A DNA stretch of 64,000 bases, taken from contig CM060963.1 in the NCBI GenBank assembly GCA_030765045.1, positions 102,500,854-102,564,853 of the forward strand, given 5' to 3'. The DNA comes from Tenodera sinensis. Taxonomy: Eukaryota; Arthropoda; Insecta; Mantodea; Mantidae. Positions 1 through 11,494 of the stretch are shown piece by piece (positions within the stretch are counted from its first letter, which is position 1; each line of letters starts with the position of its first letter). A program made the position numbers and the translations under genes. The notes beneath the pieces are model-generated. The model searched no databases. It was not told where the DNA came from and saw nothing but the letters and a program-made list of their open reading frames with translations.

Positions 1-195
1 ACCACGACTACGACCACGACCACCACCACGACCACCACCACGACCACCACCACCACGACCACCACCACCACGACCACCACCACCAATACGACGACCACCA
101 CCACCACGACCACCACCACCACGACGATCACCACCACGACGACCACCACCACGACGACCACCACCACCACGACCACCACCACCACGACCACCACC

Positions 196-230
<35 letters not shown>

Positions 231-336
231 CACGACCACCACCACGACCACCACCACGACCACGACCACGACCACGACCAACACCACGACCACCACCACC
301 ACGACCACCACCACCACGACCACGACCACGACCACC

Positions 337-383
<47 letters not shown>

Positions 384-427
384 CACGACCACCACCACCA
401 CGACCACGACCACCACCACGACCACCA
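1..427. repeat. Imperfect ACC/ACG trinucleotide minisatellite
   Basis: The window opens inside an array of ACC and ACG triplets with irregular alternation (units such as ACCACG and ACCACCACC) and rare single-base variants. It has almost no T on the + strand, in sharp contrast to the pure AAT array it abuts. The left edge is cut by the window. No coding signal: the open frames it creates are single-amino-acid runs. Confidence 0.95.
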
Positions 428-871
<444 letters not shown>

Positions 872-872
872 A

Positions 873-1078
873 ATATCCCGAAAATAAGTAGAGTACTTGG
901 GAATTATTATCCCGAAACTAAGTGAAGTTCTTGAAGGGATTTTTATCCCAAAACTAAGTAGACTTCTTGGGAATTATTATCCCGAAACTAAGTGAAGTTC
1001 TTGAAGGGATTTTTATCCCAAAACTAAGTAGAGCTCTTGGGGATTTTTATCCTGAAATTAGGCAGAGTTCTTAGGGAA
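873..1078. repeat. 35-bp / 70-bp tandem repeat with hairpin core
   Basis: About six monomers of 34-36 bp in which alternate monomers match best, giving a 70-bp higher-order unit (identical segments at 901 and 971). Each monomer contains an inverted GGGAT...ATCCC or GGGAATTATTATCCC core that could form a short hairpin. The array starts where the AAT array ends and decays after about 1060. Confidence 0.85.
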
Positions 1079-3472
1079 GACAGGAACATTTAGCTACGTG
1101 ATAAGGTACACATAAGAAGAGAGTCCGCGAACTTTGAACTACCTCATCATTAAAGGAATATAGCAATAGAATAATATTTATGTTTTCTGAACGAATTTAG
1201 GCATGCAGTGTAATGTGGATGTCCATGACATCAACAGCTACATTCTTTTGTCCATTACGTAATGGAACAGAGAGGTGACGAGTCACGACAACATGTGGTG
1301 ATTACGCGCGCAGCTTGCTTTCAATAAATTCGCTGCTGTAACCCATTTCCCTGCTGGTTTATTTGTAAATAAAGAAAACGGCGTGTTATGCAGAGAAAGT
1401 AAGTGGATGAATCAGAGGTCGTGCTATTACTTCTTGTCACGGCAGACATGCATACAGATCTACGATATAGAGATGTGTGGTGCATGCAATTTTGTGTGGC
1501 AGATTGCAAGTCGGACTTAGTTTGTATAAAGGACTGGCGTTGATTCCCGTACCTTATGATGTGACAAGGCAAGTGTTTTTTAGTGTATTATAATACTTTC
1601 TCAAATTTATTTCTTTTATTATGCATCACCATACAGTTTATGGCGGTTTCAATCCCCGGCATTGGATTCTGACTTGGGTTCTTCCGTGGTTTCCTCTTCT
1701 CATTCAGACGAATGCTAATTTCATTCCAGGGCTTCCTTTCGTTCCTTCCTCATTTTATTTCCTTTTTCATCTTCCAGGTCCGATTTCTACCATATTACCC
1801 TACGCAGATTGGTTGCCCCTTCCGATTTGAAGAATTTCTTCATCGTCTAGGCTAGGCTCCCGTTGAGCACTTCATCTGCGACCCTGGACTGGGGCTTCCG
1901 GTATTCCCCGGGGACTGGGACTGACAGCACATGGTCACAAAGCGTTCAACCCTGCGACGAAAACGCGGTTGTCAGGAATTACCCAACTACATACAGTCAC
2001 AGCAACCTGCCCCCTGTATATGTTGGGCTGTGCTAAAAGCTTTATATAAAACCAAGACTAAAGGCCGTTTTTAGTAGTTTCTTTTTTCACATGAACGAGT
2101 TACTCCCCTATCATAGCCCCCATTCCAAGGGACCGGATTATCTTTCAGGGTTTCTTCCGTTTGGTTACCAGATGGATTAATCAATTTCAGTAAATTACTT
2201 TCTTTGGCACGGAAGGAAAAGGAAGAAGAAGAATCTCCAGGTCCAGTTGTCCAGTTGTCTCCCACATGTGATAGAGGAATTTTCACGTCATGAAGGCACA
2301 ACGGGCTCTTGTGAACCATGCTTTCCTTATGGAAGTATGAAGAGCACCATTGCCAAATGTACCTGTAAATGTAAAACAGGAATGTGCATTTCGGTGTGAA
2401 ATGTGTCGAAGAATACAATAGTATGCTCAAAAAGTCTTTTATATGTATTACATTTTTTAAACAATAACATTTAAAATTTTGTTGAATGCAGATTTCTAGT
2501 ATACTTCTCGCTTCAAACGTTAAACATGGATTCAAACCGAAAAAAATGCAATGAAAAAAAAAACTGGATTATTAGCTTGCTTTTATGGGCTACGTTGGTA
2601 TTTAAATTATATGAATATGTCTAAACATATTTCTTTAATAAAATAAAATTTAAAACAAAGTGTTTGGATCCTCCGTTTATGCAGTGGAGAATGTCGTCGC
2701 TGGCTAATTCTCGTTCTATAAGTCCACTTAAAGTCTTCCAGTGATAAAGTTATCAAGAAAATAATGAAATTATTTTGTATCTAAACATAGAACGTCTCCA
2801 AAACGAAAACATCCGTGAATCATTCTTCAAAGACAAATGTTCGCAGCGCTTAAGGCACACAACACTAACAAACCTGGTCCTCGTGCCTTAGAGATGATAA
2901 AACCTAGATGTGATAACAATGAAAGGGGTGATAAAGGGTCGTACTTCACTGAAGGTTTTGAAAATGTGCATTGCACTTAAATTATCAGAGCGCAATGGAT
3001 CGCAAAAAAGGCGAAATTATTAAAAGTAACGAGCGAAAAACAATTCTTTGAGTGTTTTTTTATTTATTTAAAGGAGAAGAACCCCGGACACAGTGATAAT
3101 AACAAATCTGGTTGTGAACGAAAGCATGGTGACCGTGGCGGCAGAACATAGGTGGTAACCATGCGCGGATTCTCCAAAAGAGCCATTGTGTCTTCATGAC
3201 CTAAAAACGACTACCACTGCCTGGATAAGAGTGGGGCTTCATGTGTTGTGTGCGGTGGCTCTCTTTAACTGTCGCAGACTTCCGCACGTCATTGAGACAC
3301 TGTGATACTGCCTTTCTGGCTTCCCCTCACCTCATCTTTCTCTCCTAGAATCTTGCCGGGTCGCAATTGGCGAGACGTCCCCCTCCATTAGAATACCTCA
3401 TACCCCATGTAGTTGGTGCTAAATTCCTGAAGCTTTCAACTACAAGCATTCAAACATCCACTATAAGCACTC
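1079..3472. other. Non-genic interval
   Basis: No credible coding region. The longest open frame (2071-2535, minus) resembles no family I know. About 1640-1930 and 3230-3420 are GC-richer and resemble SINE bodies (runs like GGGTTCTTCC and CCCCGG), but no clear A/B boxes could be placed. Confidence 0.6.
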
Positions 3473-3931
3473 ACCAATTATGCAAAACTCGTCCAGAGTA
3501 AATACGACTACAGGGGCTATAGCCAGAAAATTCAAGATATACATTTCATTTGTCATAAAAATAACTCAAACATATGACATTTTAATCAAAGTCGTTAGAG
3601 CCATTTTCAAGAAACTCAAAATTTTCGAAAAATTTTCCATGTTTACGGTGAGGCTATTTTCTTCAAAATCTTCGTGTCGCATCCTTGAAAGACAAAACTT
3701 AAATACCAACTTTGGTTTTTAACCTGCTTTTCGTTTTTGAGTTATGCTGTCCACAGATGACAGACACACACACACACACACACACGCACGCACGCACGCA
3801 CGCACGCACACACAGAGCCTTTTTTGGATTCAGGGGGTCTCAAAACATATATTTCCGGTGAAATCTCGACATCGAATTTTTGGGTGGAATACAATACTTC
3901 CCCCACTTACCAGTAGAGAAAGTAAAAAGTC
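3473..3931 (+). repeat. Family A copy A1 (3' half)
   Basis: Aligns by eye to the second half of the full copy at 11495-12348: the segment containing CTATAGCCAGAAAATTCAAG, the TTTGAGTTATGCTGTCCAC block, a CA/CG dinucleotide array at 3762-3814, then the terminal AGTAGAGAAAGTAAAAA. The 5' half is missing. Confidence 0.85.
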
Positions 3932-3933
3932 GG

Positions 3934-4566
3934 TTAAGAACCAAAACTATTTAAACTTAGTGTCTTTCAAGCATGTGACACAAAGATTTCGAAGAAAATT
4001 GCTCCACCCTAAACTACCCTTAACATGGAAAATTTTGATCTTCTTGAAAATTGCTCTAACGATTTTGAATAAAATGCCATATGTTTAAGATATTTTTAGG
4101 GCAAATGAAATGTGTGTCTTGAATATTCTGGGTATAGCCCATGAAGTCCCATTTACTCGGGATAACTTTTGCATAACTGGTAAACCCTAAGAGATACAAA
4201 AAATGTAGATCTTACTAAAATACACAATTTATGTCCAAATAAATGTTTTTGCAAAGTGAACTATTTCGGAGATATTCCTTGTTATTTGTGTGAGTTTAGA
4301 GAACTTATACTTCTATCATATGGAACAACATTCATTTTTATATGTTAACCGTGCAAATAGAACGGAATTAGAAAGCTTTAAAAGATTTCACTAGCTCTCA
4401 AAGTCTACTGTATTCCCATATTCCCCTTGTACCTTCAAGAAGATAAACAATAAGATGCTTTCTGCAAATGTTTATCTCAACTACCACAAAGAAGATATAG
4501 GAATAAGAGTCTGTAGAATGGTTGGTACAAGAGCAGAGAAAGTCATGTGAGTGCAACACAATGGAC
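3934..4566 (-). repeat. Family A copy A2 (5' two thirds, inverted)
   Basis: Begins 3 bp after A1 and runs in the opposite orientation. It covers the 5' end (on the minus strand GTGTTGCACTCACATGAC then TTTCTCTGCT, ending near 4560) through to the segment just before the CA array. With A1 it forms an inverted repeat of several hundred bp. Confidence 0.85.
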
Positions 4567-5429
4567 TTTTGTTTAATAAAAACTCTGCTACAAATGGCCG
4601 CAGTTCGAAGAATCTGGAAATAATCTTTCCACGGCTTAGCCAACGAACGTCCTGTGAAGGGGAATGTCAATTGAAGTGAGGAACTCACTGGCGGTGTTTG
4701 GGAGAATGAGCCTTTATCAAGTGTAAACAAAGAGAATAATTACTGAAAATTAAAAGAAATTGTACCTTCCCAATGTAATAGTTGTAACATATTTTTAGCT
4801 TGTTCTATAATGAATGCAATTATTTAAGTCTCTCTTCCCCTGTAAAATGTTTATATTTCTCCTCGTTAAATAATCCATAGTTCCGTTGAATGCTGCTTTT
4901 CTTAACAATTATATGTTCGCATACTAAACAGAACATATCTCATCCTTGTTCCTTAAATAGAAAATTGCGTGCCCAATCAGGCTGGAATTTCGTGAGCGAT
5001 TTCTTTGCTGCGTTCATGGTTAGTCTGTTGTTTTTTTGTATACTCCTTTCTAAAAGCCCGACCGACGCACTGTTTAGCTACAACTACGTGCTCTGCATGC
5101 TTTCGCGGCGCATGCGTGCTATTTGGCACGTATGCGCTTCAGCTGACATCCCTGTTCTAGATTAACTGCACTAATGTGGTCACAGATTCAAGTTTACAAT
5201 CTTTCAAAGTGCATCTTTGGTGCTATTATAGGTAGCTAGAAACATTCAGCATTAAAGGAGTGTGTTATTCATAAAGCAATGTCACTAATACATTATAGAA
5301 AAATGATGCTTTATGTCGAAGCTTTATATAATGTGACGCCAACATACGGCAGCGAATGTCAAAGAGAGTCAAGGTCAGATCGCCTCGCACTACTGATGGG
5401 AATACGTGACTGACAATAGAGGGCGGCAG
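4567..5429. other. Non-genic interval
   Basis: AT-rich sequence without coding signal or recognised repeat. The last 130 bp (5300-5429) are GC-richer and may be the upstream part of the heat-shock-type promoter unit that follows. Confidence 0.5.
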
Positions 5430-5525
5430 AACAAATCGTTTCGAGAGTGTTCGCGAGACTTCGAGAAAAATACAAATTTCTAGAAAAATCATTCTCGCTT
5501 ATAAAAAGGTTGCAGGACGGCGAGA
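5430..5525 (+). promoter_or_regulatory. Heat-shock-type promoter, unit 1
   Basis: Seen directly: six 3-bp half-sites at exact 5-bp spacing at 5440-5467 in the order TTC, GAG, TTC, GAG, TTC, GAA (16 of 18 positions fit the HSF consensus of alternating TTC and GAA). A further perfect pair, TTCTAGAA, lies at 5478-5485, then a TATA box TATAAAAAGG at 5500-5509 and a GC/GA-rich stretch GGCGAGAGAGGGCAGC downstream. Known: HSF trimers bind arrays of alternating nGAAn units, and this order (HSE array, TATA about 30-50 bp later) is that of inducible hsp promoters. Inferred: a heat-inducible RNA polymerase II promoter. No chaperone coding sequence follows, so it is either an LTR promoter or a displaced promoter fragment. 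Confidence 0.6.
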
Positions 5526-5589
5526 GAGGGCAGCTTTAGAGACAAACGCGAAGACTAGTTGAAAACAACAGAGTGCGGCAGAATTAGAG

Positions 5590-5733
5590 TATTCGAGAGT
5601 ATTTGGGGAGACTTCTGGCTTATAGCTTATTTGAAAAAGTTTCGAGAAAAATTCGAATTTCTAGAAATATCCGTGTTACGTCATTCTCGTACATAAAAAG
5701 CTTGCGGGACGGCGAGAGAGGGCAGCTTTTTAC
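5590..5733 (+). promoter_or_regulatory. Heat-shock-type promoter, unit 2 (diverged duplicate)
   Basis: A second copy of the preceding unit about 190 bp downstream. It keeps TTCGAGAA (5641-5648) and TTCTAGAA (5659-5666), has a degraded TATA (CATAAAAAG near 5693), and an identical downstream block GGACGGCGAGAGAGGGCAGC. The first half-site array is decayed. It ends at or just before the LINE-derived reading frame at 5734, so the duplicate is fused to retrotransposon coding sequence. Confidence 0.55.
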
Positions 5734-6370
5734 ATGGAAGAGAGAATAAAGAAGACAGTAGATCAACTGAACCAAATGTGTAAGAAATGCGACATGACTA
5801 TTTCAAAGACAAAAACAGATGTAATGGCTATCCAGGGAAGATATCGAATAAGAACTAAAATTGCACTAGAGGAGAACATATTAGAACAAGTATCACACTT
5901 TCAAAACCTAGGCCACGATGTAACTTAGAATTGAATTAGGATATAAGAAATAAAGTACAAACATATCAAGCAGTTGTGGAACCAGTAAACGAACGTTCAA
6001 GACTAAGGTAAAGAAAGGAACACAAATAAGATTTGATAAAGTTGTGACAGTGATAACTAAGGTAGTGAGGGATGCACTATAAGAAGAAAAGATAAGAGTA
6101 AAATACAAGCAGCGGAAATAAGAATGCACGAGAGAGGACCACATCAGAAAGGAAATAATCACAGAAGAATTGAAAGTAGCTACAGCTATTATTAAAGAAA
6201 TAGAAAGATATAGCAACAAATGGATTTATCGCATCCAGAAGAAAGAATACGAAAATAAACCTTCAAGTATAAACCTAGGGGACGAAGATCAATAGGAAGT
6301 CCCTAAAAAAGATGACCAATAAATATGAGATGGAACTGGCTAATGCCTAACCCGTGGAGAAAGAAGACAG
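5734..6370 (+). pseudogene. LINE reverse-transcriptase C-terminal fragment
   Basis: Opens with a 64-codon frame (5734-5928) containing ISKTKTDVMAIQGRYRIRTK and then LEQVSHFQNLGHDVT, the post-catalytic region typical of an insect non-LTR retrotransposon (family pattern: KTKVMAF...K...EQV..F.YLG). After a stop the same protein can be followed through several frame changes (IRNKVQTYQAVVEP, then KIQAAEIRMHERG) to a C-terminal GRRSIGSP-KR block near 6270-6310, matching the usual GRR.IGRP.KRW tail. Stops and frameshifts make it a dead fragment. The upstream RT catalytic core is absent. Clade not assigned. Related fragments lie at 14.4, 41.9 and 53.6 kb. Confidence 0.7.
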
Positions 6371-6375
6371 TCCTT

Positions 6376-6440
6376 ATATAATGGAAGGAGGTAAATCCAA
6401 CCTCCCTTCTTTCGTAAATGTTGGGCATCGCTGTGTTAAA
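6376..6440 (+). repeat. Short tRNA-SINE-like fragment
   Basis: Shares GGTAAATCCAACCTCCCTTC-like sequence with the SINE-like segment at 23275-23345 that carries a clear B box; here the B box is not preserved. Confidence 0.4.
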
Positions 6441-6517
6441 TATTTGCCAGAAATAGTTTTGGGGGGTTAAAGCAGGGCAGGAAATATGTGATTATAGATT
6501 CTTCGCCATTTATTCTC

Positions 6518-6745
6518 AGCAAGAAGCGCCACAAGGTTCACCTCTAGCCCCTTTTAACAATGAACGCGGTGCAGTTGATAAAGTCCTCAGGCCAGAGAGA
6601 AGCGTCTGTTGGTAAGGTATCTTGAGACAAGTATGCCAGGAGCAAGGAGCACCACAAGGTTCACCTCTAGCCCCTTTTAACAATGAAGGCAGTGCAGTTG
6701 ATAAAGTCCTCAGGCAAGAGAGAAGCATCTGTTGGTAAGGCATCT
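6518..6745 (+). repeat. Two-copy tandem repeat, 123-bp period, with RT-like motif
   Basis: Two units with a period of 123 bp (exactly 41 codons), about 90% alike, starting at 6518 and 6641. On the + strand each encodes QGAPQGSPLAPF (second copy) or a near variant, which resembles the reverse-transcriptase motif G.PQGSPLSP.LF. The context after the motif does not continue as RT, so assignment to a LINE is tentative. Confidence 0.6.
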
Positions 6746-7574
6746 TGCCATACCTTCAATGATTAGAGAGGGGGTCATTAAAAACATAAATCACGTTTAT
6801 ACGTTATATTGTCTGAACCTCATCTACTGTAAGAAGTTTATGGCTACCGTGAGGGCATCCAGGTTGAGATGATCCAGGTGGGCACTTTATTGGCACTTCA
6901 GCTAACAGCCCTTTAATTACCAAGGCTCTCTTTGTGAAGTGAAACAGGAAAATTTATTAACATAACCATATTTGGCTCATGAGTTACCAAACTGCACCAC
7001 GAGTCTTCAGTTTCCGCACGCTTTATGAAGTTTCTTTCACATACTGGTGAAAGTTGAGCTAAATATTAAACTAAAACCTATCATTAATGCTTTTAAAATT
7101 AAAATTTATATTCACATTAACGTATATCATGGATAATTCATGGGTTAATCTACCAACCCTATATGAGCAACTGATAAGTAAAGAATTAAAGCCTTAATAT
7201 CAACTTCACGTAAACATATTAATCTCAGTAAAAAACATTACCAATCTAACTGATAATCAAAATACATAAATTACTATTTCCAATACTTATGAAATACAAG
7301 CGTAGTTTTCTTAAGGACACTGGGAGGTCAACATGGCCAAAAAATTCGATGTTTGTTTGCTATATGAGAAAAAAAATGAAATTTTCAGCATTAAACTTAT
7401 ATTTATGACATAGGGGATATTCACCAAGTTGCCCCTTTAAAATGAACATTTAAACGTAGTGACAAATAGCCAGATTCACTGTATTTTTTTTTCCTCACAA
7501 TTTTCTATAGCATCTCAAGGTTGTTAATGCCACTTTTTCTACAAATCATTCTTAAAAACACATTTTACTCTAGC
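6746..7574. other. Non-genic interval
   Basis: AT-rich; no coding signal and no repeat family recognised. Confidence 0.5.
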
Positions 7575-8203
7575 TACTTCACGTTAGCATTTTCAGAATA
7601 TGGATGAATATGGAAATACAGTGAGCTTTAAGCGATATTCAAAAGGTTTAAGAGCTGGTTGCTATGTGATGACTGAGAAATTCATTCTCTTTGAGTGGAC
7701 AAGAGATGAAAAAAATGAAAATCAACCTCCCATTTGAATAAAGTATAAATATTGCAAACTTTAGACAAATAACGAGGACGTTTTGAGGACACTCAGAAAA
7801 TGCGGAATACACATTTTATCTGTCATAACATATCTTAAACATGATGTTCTAATCAAAATTAACAAAAATGAATATTTTCGAAGAATGCTCCATGTAAAGC
7901 GTAGTGTGTACTTGCAAGATGCTGAACAAAGTTTGATATTTAACCAACTTTTGGTTGGTTTTCACAGATGGATACCCCCCTCCCCCACACACACACGCAC
8001 ACACACACGCACACACGCACGCACACACACACACACGCACACACGCACACACGCACGCACGCACACACACATCTTTCTAAAACTCCTGTTTTTTTTAATT
8101 CTGGAGGTGCCGAAACATATACTTTTGGCGAAATCGTGATATCAAATTTTTGGGTGAAATGCAATACCTTCCTTATTCACTATCGCAGACGAGAAAGTAA
8201 TGA
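7575..8203 (+). repeat. Family A copy A3
   Basis: Starts near the AGTTGAGATAAACATTTGCAG-equivalent and runs to the 3' end (GAGAAAGTAA at 8191-8200). It has an internal deletion and a CA/CG array at 7986-8070 at the position expected for the family. Confidence 0.8.
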
Positions 8204-8504
8204 AATACAAAAGTATTGAAACATGCAAACCAATATCAATATATATCAATATATATCTTGGAAAGGCCAAAGACACATAGATTATTTAAATAAATTGTCT
8301 ATGTCAAGAATGTTTACATTTTCTGTGAAATAATCATTGTTTATCTCTTGTGGTTTACTAATTATACAACATATGTTTCGCATGAATATGACTTCACTGG
8401 AATTTTTACAGATTGATCCAGAATGTTGTGTAAACAGGGAGAAGGAAAACCGCCAGAAAATTCTGGTTATTTAAGAGGTCGAATCAGAAACTGAAAAATT
8501 CAAT

Positions 8505-8640
8505 GCCATAGCCGGGATTTGAACCACGGATCTTCCGCCAGCAGTAGCTTGTTGGCATAAATAAATAATGATTCTGGTTATTTATCGAAAACGAATCTGA
8601 TATTTACGCATAGTGAGAGCGCTACCGTGTCTACTTACCT
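8505..8640 (-). repeat. tRNA-derived SINE fragment
   Basis: On the minus strand GGTAGCGCTC (A-box-like, about 8615-8625) precedes GTGGTTCAAATCCCG (B-box-like, about 8515-8530). About 60 bp of unrelated AT-rich sequence lies between, so the tRNA-like head is interrupted. A related fragment with GAAAAATTCAACGC occurs at about 27110-27160. Confidence 0.5.
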
Positions 8641-8696
8641 CTATCTATGTTTCCAACTTCCTTGTGCCAACCTCCCGACAAGCCTAAGCCACAGCC

Positions 8697-8763
8697 GTCG
8701 CGACATCAAATTTGTGTGTGGAATGTAATACTTAATCAAACTCCTCACTAGAGAAAGTAAAAA
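8697..8763 (+). repeat. Family A 3'-end fragment A4
   Basis: Only the last ~65 bp of the family: CGACATCAAATTTGTG, TGGAATGTAATACTT, then CACTAGAGAAAGTAAAAATG. Confidence 0.75.
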
Positions 8764-9319
8764 TGAAGCTCAAGTTATTCACGGATGAGGGGATGGGTGC
8801 ATGAAACAAGGTAGTGAGGGGGTGTCTACCGTTAGGTTCAGAGATGAGGCTCAGTGTCAGAAGCTCTGCAGTGCAAGTGTACCATTCACATCCTGTAAGT
8901 CGTTTATCTTGTGCGACACAAACAAGACTTGCCCTCTCCTTAAATGGGTACAGTAATATTTCGCATGTTAGCGGTTTTTATGACACTGTTCTGACACTTG
9001 GCCGTCGCGGATTGTTTAATTCCTTGTTGGAGAGGTGCAACCTGTAGTAAAAAAAGTAATAAACATGACATTAGAGACGTGCATGCTACTGCAGTTCAAT
9101 GGTTCACCTTCATTCGGGTGGGTATGCACTGTTTACACCATGCTGTTAAAGTAAACTACTATTAGTACATACCTTAACCATGTTTACAGGATATCTAGAT
9201 TCCTGGCATTCGAGTTAATATGTACAGTTAAAATTCCAGCTAGGTTTATGAACTCCCATATTAAACGAGATGCCTGCTATCTGCTTTCTTTAACTATTAT
9301 CTAAGTAAGAAAACGATAC

Positions 9320-9445
9320 AGCGCCGCATTCGATAGGTCCCGGGTTCCATTACCGTCGACCTCCTACTGTGGCTTTGGGATTTTCTAGGTTTCTCTGGTC
9401 GGTAGGCGAATTTTGGTGTAAATTCTCATCTACCACGATGCTATT
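9320..9445 (+). repeat. Possible SINE fragment
   Basis: GC-richer segment with a B-box-like GGGTTCCATTACC following a tRNA-like CGCCGCATTCGATAGG stretch. The A box is unconvincing. Confidence 0.35.
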
Positions 9446-9506
9446 TGTGGATGATCAAATAATTATAATCAATACTTAAGACGAACTACAAACAGCAGTG
9501 TAAGAA

Positions 9507-9508
<2 letters not shown>

Positions 9509-9574
<66 letters not shown>

Positions 9575-9590
9575 CGTGTGTGTGTGTGTT
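9509..9590. repeat. TG/CA microsatellite
   Basis: About 40 TG units with one interruption near 9571 (ACGCG). Not embedded in a recognisable family A copy, unlike most other CA arrays here. Confidence 0.95.
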
Positions 9591-9819
9591 TTGAACTAAT
9601 ACACACTTGAGTATGTGGGGTATCCAGCACAGGCTGTTAGAGCCACCGAACACAATTATTGCTTACAACTTTAACCCACTAAATATAATATTTTCTAATA
9701 TTTAAGTTAGTTACTGGATGCCAGTAGCTGTTTCTAACTGGAAACCAGCTGAATTTGCACAAATTACTTCTGCACACACTTTATACTTTAGCTATCTAAG
9801 ACATTATTAGCTAATAAAA

Positions 9820-10475
9820 AGTGTTGCACATTCTAATTCCCTTTGAGCAGAGCATTACTATTTTTTTAACTTTACTTAAAAACTTACCTAAGCGCCTGCC
9901 CTCCTTTCTATATAACCACCCTTCTATCCACTTTCCTCCATTTCCAAAAGTTTATTTTTCCATAAATCCGTTCCTTGGCATTCAAACTTCGTATGCTCCA
10001 AATCTTACTTCCCTCCACAAATGGGACACTATGTGGGATGCCTTTTCTTAATCCTCTCACCAGTTCTTAGCCGTGCTGTCGCCTCCCTTTGCTCACTATA
10101 TACCTCATTAACATAGTCTTCCCTTTTACACATTTTCTTCATTGATATACATAATCTACCAAACACCTTTTTGCATTATCCCACCAAAAAATGTTGATTT
10201 TCAAGTCTATTATTTTCTAAAATGTATTATAATTACTCCCCTCATCCCATTCACTTCCAGGTTCTTTCGGATATACTCGTCCACCCAGATTCCCTAAGAC
10301 TCTTTTCCTGATACTCTAAATACAGCATTAACAAATTATTTTTATTTAAGTTTAAAACTCTAAACCAAAATTTCAAAGCTCTTTCTATAATAATGTCCTT
10401 TGCATCTCCATCTGTGCTACTTTTGCCACCACACTTGGAGGACCCAATACTTCCCTAAAAAACATCCTAAACTAC
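9820..10475 (-). pseudogene. LINE ORF2 C-terminal relic with CCHC-like motif
   Basis: Read on the minus strand, pieces in more than one frame look like the C-terminal part of a non-LTR retrotransposon protein: FFREVLGPPSVVAKVAQMEM near 10410-10470, then CPICGGK, a stop, DLEHTKFECQGTDLW near 9965-10030. C-P-I-C ... H ... C is the C-terminal cysteine-histidine motif of many LINE proteins. Stops and frameshifts throughout. The cysteine motif is convincing; the upstream part is weaker. Confidence 0.5.
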
Positions 10476-11494
10476 AATTTCAAAAAATAAGCTAGTAAAA
10501 CAAGATCAATGGCCTTTGACGCAAACGCTCCTCTCCTTCGAAGACGTCGCCTTTAAGACCTACAAAGATCTCGTGTTTGGTGTCCGGACTAGCTCTAGCA
10601 AGAGGTCTTAATCTGCAAGGTGTGCGTGAGTCATGGTAGGAATGGAACCAAACGAAGAATCAACCAACATATCACTTTATTTGTAAATTTCCAGATTTGT
10701 AGAGAACTGCCGACGATATTTAAATAGAATGTAACTTTGTAACTTCAACTACAACGTTATAACACTTTAACTTTGTCACCCTTTAGCGACCGCTGAATTA
10801 TGTTTACGCGCTAGGTTACGTACAACTCCCAAGTTGCACGTGTACTCTCGGCTCGATTCAAGACGAGTGTGCCTTGCGTTGCATTTTGTTTTTGCGCGGG
10901 CAACAATAAGGAAGCGATTTCCATTGGCTAACTTTAGAGCACGTCATGGTAAGATAAGAATCAGCCCGCTAAATCGTTACACGTATTTGTTTCTCGTGCG
11001 CGTCAACAAAGCCTTATCATTCTTTTAAATCTGCCTAGGCTTCCATTCTTGAGACTTTAACATATTAGCTTTATTACGTCTTCCCCTTCACTATTGACTA
11101 GAATCTCCTTTTGTTTCTTTCCATTATCAAATATATTGACATTATAATTTCGGTTTCACCTTCTAAGATAAATATGTTAGAACCAAAAATTGTAGTTAAT
11201 GATATCTACCATATTAGAGCAAGAGAAGAATCTATTATATTCTTTCTCTCAAAGTACATTTCAGTTGCTGGTATTACTATTAAAGGTGCATTCATGGATT
11301 TAACCCTGTAATGCATACTTTGCCATTTGGCAGCAAACGTTATAGGACTTGTAACAGTGTCTTTTTTGTTATTTTTATATTATATTGGCATTTAACAATG
11401 AAATATAAGTATTGGTGGATATTTATATGATAAATGTACCTATTTACTTCAGATTATTGTAGTTCCTTTTATTCCTTTCTGTTTTTAAAAAATC
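10476..11494. other. Non-genic interval
   Basis: 10500-10990 is noticeably GC-richer than its flanks but has no recognisable coding content or tRNA-like boxes. The rest is plain AT-rich sequence. Confidence 0.5.

Noticed and set aside
873..1078. CRISPR-like array
   Set aside because: It is a contiguous tandem repeat with no unique spacers, in a eukaryotic context.
2071..2535. 154-codon minus-strand frame
   Set aside because: No recognisable domain, no supporting neighbours; compatible with chance in sequence of this length.
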